Positions 56,397 to 64,000 of a stretch of 64,000 nucleotides of DNA are shown piece by piece; positions within the stretch are counted from its first letter, which is position 1, and each line of letters opens with the position of its first letter. The notes under the pieces were generated by a model. That model had not been told where the DNA came from and made no database searches. It saw only the letters and a program-made list of their open reading frames with translations. The position numbers and the translations under genes are program-made. Source of the DNA: Aotearoamyces nothofagi (taxonomy: Eukaryota; Ascomycota; Leotiomycetes; Leotiales; Tympanidaceae); contig JADDTR010000003.1 of the NCBI GenBank assembly GCA_015345905.1, positions 1-64,000 of the forward strand, read 5' to 3'.

Positions 56397-59300
56397 ATGA
56401 ATCGAATGAGTCCAGACTCGTCAGATGACGACGCTCCACTGGCAAGCAAGTCCAACGGCCATGGTGAGCAAACTTAACTTGTTTACTATCTACTCTTTAC
56501 CTCTTGCGCCTGAGCCTCGCTAGCCTCGTCTTCTTCACATCACCCTCTACCTCACACAGTCCTTCACAGCTCCACATACTATGGTTTTTGAATAATGAAC
56601 TTTACTTACTCAAGTCAATCAACAGTCTCTGCGGCAACCATCCCAAAGAACCTCGATAAAGCTATGGACGAGGCTGGATCTAAAACACATTACGCTCCTC
56701 CTGGAATCTCCGTTCACAACGGGCCTGCCTCCAATGATGACAGAATGGAAATTGATCAGCCAGCCACGAATGGGAAGCGGAAGTCACGAGGCAGTACGAG
56801 CAAGGCCATAACCTACAAGGAGGACATAAGTGATGAAGAGGAGGATGACAAGCCATTGGTACGTTTATCAGACGTTTATCATCACCATTTGCAGTCTTGC
56901 AGATTTCTACCTACGGTCTCATAATATGGATGCTAATAAAACGGCAGGCAAAACGCCAAAGAACTACGAATGGGAGAGCTGCAGAATCTTCCGATGATGA
57001 CGCGCCACTGGGTGTAAAACTAGCCAAGAAAAAGGCCGGTATCGAGAAGAAGGCTGAAAGGGAGGCTAAGGCTATTCGTGCCAAGGAGGGCAAAGCTAAA
57101 AAGCCAACTCCGAAGAAGCAGGTCAAGAAGGATGAATCCGATGATTCTGATGCACCTATCAAGTCTAAGCGGAAATCAAATGGCACTGCCTCGAAGAAAA
57201 GTAATGGCGTAAAGAAGGAAGAGTCTGACGATGATGTTCCACTGTCTAAGAAAGTCGTTTCGAAGAAGACCAATGGTCAAGTAAAGCCTGAGACTTTCAC
57301 ACCTGCCAAGAAGGCCACCAAGGGTAAAGGAGCCAAGGAGGAAAGCGAGGACATTGAAGCTGAAGAAGAGTTTCGCTGGTGGGATGCCCCAAAGAAGGAG
57401 GATGACAGTGTGAAATGGGGGACACTTGAACATAATGGTGTTGTATTCCCCCCGGAGTACGAGCCCCTGCCAAAGAACATCAAACTTCGATACGATGGTA
57501 CACCCGTCAATCTAGCGCTTGAAGCTGAAGAGGTTGCCGGATTTTATGGCGCAATGCTAAACTCGACGCACAATGTGGAGAATCCCACCTTTAACAAAAA
57601 CTTCTTTAACGACTTCAGGGATGTGCTCAAGAAAAACGGAGGTGCTACGGATAAGGATGGTAATAAGGTTGACATTAAAGAGTTTTCGAAGCTCGATTTC
57701 CAGTCAATTTTCGATTACTACTATGCTAAGAACGAGGCAAAGAAAGCTCGACCATCCGCAGAGAAGAAAGCGGATAAAGCAGAGAAAGATGCCATAGAGG
57801 CCCCATACACATATTGCACCTGGGATGGAAGGAAAGAAAAAGTCGGTAACTTTCGAGTTGAGCCTCCTGGACTATTCCGAGGACGCGGTGAACATCCAAA
57901 GACCGGAAGGGTAAAGACTAGAGTTGTGCCAGAACAGATCACGATCAATATCGGCGAGAATGCCACCGTCCCAGCACCTCCAGAGGGTCATAAATGGAAG
58001 AAGGTCCAGCACGATAACAAAGCGACCTGGCTTGCAATGTGGCAAGAAAATATAAACGGCGCATACAAATATGTAATGCTTGCCGCCAACAGTACTGTCA
58101 AAGGTCAAAGTGACTTCAAGAAGTTTGAAAAAGCACGGGAGCTCAAGAAACACATTGACCGCATTCGAAAAGACTACGAAAGAGAGTTAAAGTCGGAGTT
58201 AATGGCGGATCGTCAGCGTGCGACTGCTGTCTATTTCATTGATAAGTTTGCGCTGCGAGCTGGCAATGAGAAGGACGCAGAGAACGAGGCTGAAACTGTC
58301 GGCTGCTGTTCGTTGAAATACGAGCATGTTACCCTGAAGCCCCCGAACACAGTTATCTTTGATTTCTTAGGCAAAGACAGTATTCGATTCTACGACGAAG
58401 TGACTGTACATCCTCAGGTCTTCAAGAACTTGAAGATTTTCAAGAAGGCTCCTAAAAGGGATGGAGACGATATCTTTGATCGCCTAAACACTGGTCAACT
58501 CAACAAGCACCTGACGACCTACATGCCTGGTTTAAGCGCCAAGGTCTTCCGTACTTACAATGCGTCGTACACCATGTCGACTTTATTGAAAGAGCTGAAG
58601 GGTAACAATGCTAGCATCCAGGAAAAAGTGAAGCTGTACAATGACTGCAACCGCAAAGTTGCCATTTTGTGTAACCACAAGCGTACTGTTGGTGCCGGAC
58701 ATGAAGCTCAGATGGAGAAGATTGGTGACAGAGTAAGTCGCTCTTCGAGTAAAAAAAGGCAGGCATGCACTGACTAGTTTGATAGATCAAAGGCCTCAAA
58801 TATCAGAAATGGCGCACCAAACAGATGATACTAGATCTCGATACCAAGATGAAGAAGAAGAAGGGTGCAGACTGGTTCGAGCTGGACGATGACCTTGACG
58901 AAGCATGGATCCTGGAACATCAAGCCTTCCTCGTCCAAGAACAGAAAACGAAGATCGAGAAGAAATTCGAGAAGGAGAACGAGAAGCTCGTAGCCGAAGG
59001 CCAGAAGGAAATGAAAGCTAAGGAACTGGCCGAACGTCTTCAAGTTGCCGATGAGCTTGAGAAGAAGTTCAAAAAGGAAAACAAGACAAAGAAGATTGAG
59101 GCTGAAGGCAAGGGCCCCAGTATTGAAAAGCTTGAGGCTGCTATCAAAAAGATTGATGATCGCATCTCGACCATGATTGTGCAGGCTGAAGACCGAGAGG
59201 GCAACAAGGAGGTTGCGCTCGGTACGAGTAAGATTGTAAGGCCCGGCTCGTACCCTCTGTGTATCACTTGCTGTGTACTAACTTGAGCTGCAGAACTACA

Positions 59301-59434
59301 TCGACCCTCGTCTCACCGTCGTCTTCGCTAAGAAGTTCGACGTGCCTATCGAGAAGTTCTTCTCAAAGACACTGCGGGAGAAGTTCAACTGGGCCATCAA
59401 GTCTGTGGAAGACACTGATGACTGGGAGTTCTAG
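56397..59434 (+). CDS. TOP1: DNA topoisomerase I, type IB
   Basis: Five exons (56397-56463, 56626-56858, 56948-58732, 58786-59235, 59294-59434) give 891 residues. The N-terminal 240 residues are charged and disordered, with Lys-rich stretches suited to nuclear import. The core begins near 240 ([28 protein letters not shown]) and includes [44 protein letters not shown], the active-site blocks [16 protein letters not shown] and [13 protein letters not shown], and NHKRTVG. A coiled-coil linker (about 715-830) follows. The catalytic tyrosine is in NYIDPRLTV at about residue 847, which is the second codon of the last exon. The enzyme relaxes supercoils by single-strand breaks during replication and transcription. 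It is complete. Confidence 0.97.
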
Positions 59435-60000
59435 GCTATGGCTATAAGCAACCCAAGGCGCCAGGAGACTCCTTTACCCGGAGTTTGCTATACGTGGGAG
59501 TCGAGATGCATATACTTGGCCAAAACAGATTTGCAGCTGTACACTAGACTGGGATGGAGGACGGGGTTCGCACATGTAGCATCTAGTAACGTCGTCGGGA
59601 CGCATGGGCATGATCTCCCAGGACCATAGACCACTCTGGCTGCTGCTGCTGCTGCTGCTGCCTTTCCCACGCCGTTCTATCCACCGGCTACCGCGTATAG
59701 ATTAAAAAGAAACGAATAGCGGGAACGGAAGAAGCGGTAGCGTTAGCGTTAGACATAGGCAACGAATCTGAACCATCTTACGCGCCCGTGCCCTGAGTAG
59801 TAGAGCAGGCTGAAACCGGCCACCCGCACATGTTGAACCCGTGCACGCAGCCCCCCCTTCTCTCCTCCAGCTAACGTGACCTCCACTTGCCAGGCAGGCA
59901 GACGCGATACACTCTGCTTGTATGTACAGGTACCGTATGCCCGCACAACTTTTACTCCTTCCCGCACCCTTCCCAAGACAAGACAAGACAAGACAGGAAG
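59435..60000. other. Intergenic region downstream of TOP1
   Basis: The 3' flank of TOP1. It includes a (CTG)n run near 59638-59661, GTTAGCGTTAGAC near 59743-59755 and (AAGAC)n near 59975-59993. No gene is supported. Confidence 0.55.
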
Positions 60001-60061
60001 AGGAGGGGGGGGGGCGCGCGCGCCTTCAGCCTCTCTCGGGGAAAAAAGAAGAAAGGAAGGA

Positions 60062-60093
<32 letters not shown>

Positions 60094-60576
60094 CGGCGGG
60101 GATCTCGGGGTTTCACGTACGTAGATAGAATGCGCGGCAGGGCAAGGGCAGGGTAGGGTGTCTCTCTCTCTCTCTGGTTCGCGGGGGAGGGGACTCCCTC
60201 CGCATGACCTGCATGAGGAGAGTGAGGGGTTGGTTACTGGGCAGGGCGTGGTGGTGGGTCAGAGTCAGCAGGCCCGACCGTGTGTGTGCAGGTGAGGTAC
60301 GGATGGTGGTGGGCGAAGAGCCCGCCGTCGAGCGGGTTTCAGGGAGTGTAGGGGAGGGGAGGGGAGGGGGGGGGTGAGAGATCGGGGCATTACTACTGTG
60401 CGCTGTGCTATATAATACTGTACAAGTACGCCTGGTCCTACCCGGCAGCGTCGTCGTGCTCGCTACCGTGGCACGGTGCCTGGCGGATAGGAGTAGATGG
60501 GGTGCAAGTCTAAGATAGATAGATAGATAGATGATGGATATAAATACATGGCGCGTCTCGGTTGCGCGTAGATGAT

Positions 60577-60599
60577 GGATATAAATACATGGCGCGTCA
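60577..60599. repeat. Second copy of a short direct repeat (first copy near 60532)
   Basis: The phrase GATGGATATAAATACATGGCG followed by CGTC occurs twice within about 45 bp (near 60532-60556 and 60573-60598), separated by a G/T-rich linker. The two copies look identical apart from their flanks. It is one of many small local duplications in this block. Confidence 0.6.
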
Positions 60600-61959
60600 G
60601 GCACGGGGCGCATCTCCTCGGGGCCCATTGGGGGGGGGGGGGGGGTTTCAGGAGCGGCACGTGTGGGAGAGAGGGGGGCTTGGAGATTGTGGAGACGGAG
60701 AGAGGGAGAGCGGCGGCGGCGGGACAGGGTATATGGCCACGTTTGGAGGGGAGGAGTCGAGGCTCGGCGGTAAACGCGTATAAGAGAGAAAAGTCGAGAG
60801 GGAGCTGTCGGAGGCGGAGATTGCTGAGGAAGCGCCGCCAGAGGGAAGAGAGAGAGAGAGAGGGAGGGGTGGCGGGTGTCATACTGTGCTGTGCTGTGCT
60901 GTACTGTACTGTACATGCGACTTGGCTGGCCCGCCACGAGGTTTGCCCGGCCAAGCCATCCGGACGTGATAGACAGTCGCGCCATTCCGTCGCTGTCGGT
61001 GGTGTATGCTGCTGTCGAGCTGCACTGCTCTTAGGTAGGTAGGTACTGTAGTAAGCGCTTAATACAGTGCAGGCCCAGCAGCAACACCTGACCGAGGCAG
61101 AGCCAGAGGCAGAAGAGCCAACACGGCATTATAGAGCGACATTACGCGCGCCAGCATAGCCCCCTCCAGCATGGTGCGGCCCCCCCTCTCCCCCCCCTCT
61201 GACGTATGCGGACCCGGGTTTGGAAGCGGAAAAGGGTGCGCATCATCGGCCCATCTGTGTCTCATTAATCTAACATTTGGCGGAGATTATTTCCGAGGCG
61301 GTAGCGTGCGGGACCCTGTGCGCTGCGCTCTGCGTCTCGTTCGGCGAGGACGGGTAGGGGGGAGCGCTGTAGATGGATGGATGGGTGGATGGGGCGTGGA
61401 GGGTGCGAGGTGAGGTGAGATGAGATGGTAGAGCTGCAGAGGGGAGAGAGTATGTATACAGCACAGTAACAGTATGCTCGTCGCCCAAGGAGGACTGCCA
61501 GCGCCTGTACGGCCAGGACAGGGCAGGACAGGACAGGGCAGGGCAGGACAGGGCAGAACAGGCAGAACAGTACAGTACATACAGCGCAGCACAGTTGCGT
61601 GCTCTACCCGCCGGTTCGCCGGCACGGCGGCAGCAGCCGTGCTTCTCCCGAGGAACGCAGCGATTCCGTTCCAGCGGCGAGGGAGCTGCTGAGCTACTGA
61701 GCGCAGCCCAGCAGCGCAGCCCAGCAGCCCCCGCCCCGTAGCGTCGCCGCGCTCCCACAGGGCCACGGCACCCGCTGGCAGGAAGCAGGTACAGTGCTGT
61801 GCTGTGCTGTGCTGTGCTGTGCTTGCAGTGCTGTCGATGCCGACCGAGGACCTTGCGAGGAGGGTGTGGTATGTATAGAGTATAGTATATATATACAGAG
61901 TATATAGGGTATAGAGAGTATATAGAGTATATAGAGTATACAGAGATTTACAGAATATA

Positions 61960-62013
61960 CAGAACATACAGAACATACAGAACATACAGAACATACAGAA
62001 CATACAGAACATA
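61960..62013. repeat. Nine-base tandem array, six perfect CAGAACATA units
   Basis: The units are exact and flanked by imperfect copies (CAGAATATA to the left, CAGAACGTG to the right). Because the period is a multiple of three, an open frame crosses it on the minus strand, but the repeated Cys-Ser-Val or Tyr-Val-Leu translation has no family resemblance. Confidence 0.85.
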
Positions 62014-63280
62014 CAGAACGTGGTAGATAGATACTGTACCCACCAGCCGTAGGTGCAGTACGTACCTGCGCCGCTTGCCGCACTTGCTGCACTTGCAACG
62101 CGCCTGGGCATGTCCGGCCTGCCCTGAGTCCCCGCCGACCCGCCTGGGCACCCAAGCTGCCTATGACCCTATGACCCTATCCCTATGACCCTATCCCTAT
62201 CCCTATCCCTATCCCGTCCTGCACGCCAGCGTCCCGTCCCATCAGATCCAGCGCGAGTCCCGCCATTTCCCATCCAACCAAGGCCTTCTAGAAGAACCCG
62301 CCCGAGCCCTGAAATGACCCCGAAAGACACCACGGCGTGTCCACTGTCGACGACCCTCCTGCCCACTGCCCGCTGCCCGCTGCCCACCCAGCACCCGGCC
62401 TGCCCGCTCCTGCTGTCCTGTCCGTCTGTCGCCTGCCAGCGCCTGCCAGCGCCTGCACTCGGAAAATAGAAGGGAGAAACGCAGAGTGCCCTGTGCTGCG
62501 ACGGCACACTGCGTCATGCTCCTGGAATGGCCGCCGCGAGCACATCTCCAGGTACGCGCCCAACCGCGTGTATTCCTCTCCAAAGCAGCAGTCTTCCAAA
62601 GCAGCAGTCTTCCAAAGCAGCAGTCTTCCAGAAGGCCGGCTGCAGTCGCAGCTGCTTCGCACCAGAGGTCCTGTGCAGCCAGTGCAGCACAGCACAGCAC
62701 AGCACAGCACAGCACAGCACAGTAGCTGCGTGCAGGCCAGGGCGCCCGTCACCCGGCGTCACCGGGGCCGCACCTACCGTCGCCGTCGCCGTCGCCGTCG
62801 CCGCCTGCCCGTAAGCATTCCAGCGGTGTGCAGAGGCTGCGCTGCTCCAAATTGCCCCTGCACGTCGATCGATCTAGCATTCGATCCACCTGCAGGCGCT
62901 GCTCGCTCCGCGCTCCTGCTGCTTCTCTGCATGAGCACCTGCGCACCGTCTGGCACTTGGCCAAATCCTCGGCCGGACAGCTCTCCCTTCTTTTTTCTAC
63001 AAAGCCTGCCCCCCCTATCAACTCTGTGAAGCTGCCGTGCATTCTTGACCGGCAACGGCCAGACCAACTCTTGCTGCACACCGCGGCATCCATCGTCCCC
63101 TTCGTCCTGCGCTCTGCTCTCCTGTTCCGTCGGCACTTTGGCTCGTCGTATGCGCCGCGAACCTCCTGCTCAGTGCTTGACCGTCGGCGACCCCCTGACG
63201 AGTTCACGCTTCTACCAGCGGGAGACGGCTGCATCACCTAGTTGACACCGCTCGCCAGGGTTGGTTGTCTGGCCGGCGAG

Positions 63281-64000
63281 ATGGCTGACGCAGAGAAGCC
63301 GGCGGTGTTGATCATTGGAGGCCTGGGCTATATTGGCCGCTGGGTGGCTCTGCACATTGAGACCAACAGTCTCGCATCCGAGGTGCGGCTTGTCGACAAA
63401 GTCCTGCCGCAGCTGGCATGGCTCGCCCCGGAATTTAAAGAGGCATGCTCGCAGGACAAGTTTATGCAGGCTGATGCGTCGAGAGAGCGTAAGTCCTTTG
63501 CCACCATCCCTGGCAATTAGATATGTGACTGATCAGTTTTTAAACAGAGTCGCTGCAGAAAATATTCGACCGCGCGAACGGGAAACAGTGGGATTACGTC
63601 TTCAACTGTGGAGGTGAGACGCGATATTCGCAAGAAGATGAAGTCTATAAGCTTCGGTCGCTGGCGCTGTCAGTGGCAGTAGGCAAGGAGGCAGCAAAAC
63701 GAGGCGTCAAGTCCTTTGTGGAGCTCAGTACTGGCATGGTTTATAAGCCTGATTCGGTGCCGAGGAAAGAGGGAGACAAGATCAAGCCTGTGTTAAGGCT
63801 GGCCCAGTATAGGTTTCAGGCTGAGGAAGAGCTGGCAAAGATAAAGGGGTGAGTGATGCTTTCATTTCGAGGCCTGCCTACAATGCCTTCTGGTTGGGTG
63901 GGGGCTTCTATCAAGAATAACCAACAGATCAAATCAGCGTTGAGCTCAAATGCTTCTTTTCCTAGAAAGACTCTATTCTCGCAGAGTATCTGACTGGCTT
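63281..64000 (+). CDS. NAD-dependent epimerase/dehydratase family protein, 3' part beyond window
   Basis: Two complete exons (63281-63488 and 63548-63848) are visible and the gene continues past the window end. The start MADAEKPAVLIIGGLGYIGRW has the Rossmann GxxGxxG at residues 13-19, with an acidic residue (VDKVLP) after the second strand. Further blocks are MQADASRE-QSLQKIFDRANGKQWDYVFNCGGETRYSQEDEVYKLRS across the splice, and FVELSTGMVYKPDS, typical of extended short-chain dehydrogenases. I recall close relatives in other ascomycetes annotated only as epimerase/dehydratase, so the substrate is unknown. The exon after the 63849 donor cannot be fixed with the sequence present. Confidence 0.85.

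Larger units (their letters stand above)
60001..63280. repeat. Low-complexity block of microsatellites and short tandem repeats, no gene
   Basis: The block contains (GAAA)n at about 60060-60091, (TAGA)n at 60513-60532, a G16 run at 60630-60645, CTGTGCTGTGCTGTACTGTACTGTAC at about 60886-60913, CAGGACAGGGCAGGACAGG at 61515-61565, (GTGCT)n at about 61793-61823, six perfect CAGAACATA units at 61960-62013, a CCCTAT-rich array at about 62162-62214, three AAAGCAGCAGTCTTCC-like units at about 62582-62630, (AGCAC)n near 62688-62722 and (CGTCGC)n near 62778-62806. Frames on both strands reflect the repeats and are not accepted as genes. The right end is the promoter of the epimerase-like gene. Confidence 0.75.

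Overview
The window is nuclear DNA of a filamentous ascomycete (Pezizomycotina). The genes are typical eukaryotic housekeeping genes broken by short introns, mostly 49-120 bp, with GT..AG ends and CTRAY-like branch points. They include fungal hallmarks: an SREBP-type bHLH factor, a CFEM-like surface protein and the Lcb1 subunit of serine palmitoyltransferase. No phage, plasmid, CRISPR or bacterial operon structure is present. Species and class cannot be read from the sequence.

Layout. 1-5.8 kb is a low-complexity, gene-poor end that holds a CFEM-like membrane protein, an isolated GC-rich DUF952 gene, microsatellites and a 215-bp perfect duplication around a single N. 5.8-18.2 kb is a dense housekeeping block: PEX1 diverges from MCM7, the mitoribosomal GTPase DAP3/Rsm23 diverges from the ribosome-biogenesis factor RRS1, and a RhoGAP follows. 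18.2-20.5 kb is an AT-rich spacer with degenerate tandem repeats. 20.5-27 kb carries a secreted type-B carboxylesterase, an unrecognised 439-residue protein and the bHLH factor. 27-33.4 kb is a 6.5-kb block without a supportable gene, full of short tandem repeats. 33.4-40.6 kb holds an AidB-type acyl-CoA dehydrogenase divergent from LCB1, then an uncharacterised coiled-coil protein. 42.4-59.4 kb is a second dense block: an HCS1/IGHMBP2-type helicase, a DUF202 membrane protein, a CBS-domain protein, a Par32-like GRGGAGN protein, the mitochondrial phosphate carrier, a BAH-PHD protein, and ATP synthase gamma divergent from DNA topoisomerase I. 59.4-63.3 kb is again low complexity, and the start of an NAD-dependent epimerase/dehydratase is cut by the window end.

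The genes do not form one pathway. Recurring themes are mitochondria (DAP3, ATP3, the phosphate carrier), DNA replication and topology (MCM7, HCS1, TOP1), peroxisomes and lipids (PEX1, acyl-CoA dehydrogenase, LCB1, SREBP-like factor) and chromatin (BAH-PHD). Four head-to-head pairs share promoters of 240-620 bp. Gene models were joined by hand from reading-frame continuity, splice sites and remembered family sequence. Intron phases were checked arithmetically, so most exon limits should be right to the base, but transcript evidence was not available. I found no convincing new multi-gene system. The most promising leads are the unrecognised 439-residue protein, the BAH-PHD reader, the soluble SREBP-type factor, and an upstream reading frame that overlaps the phosphate-carrier start codon.
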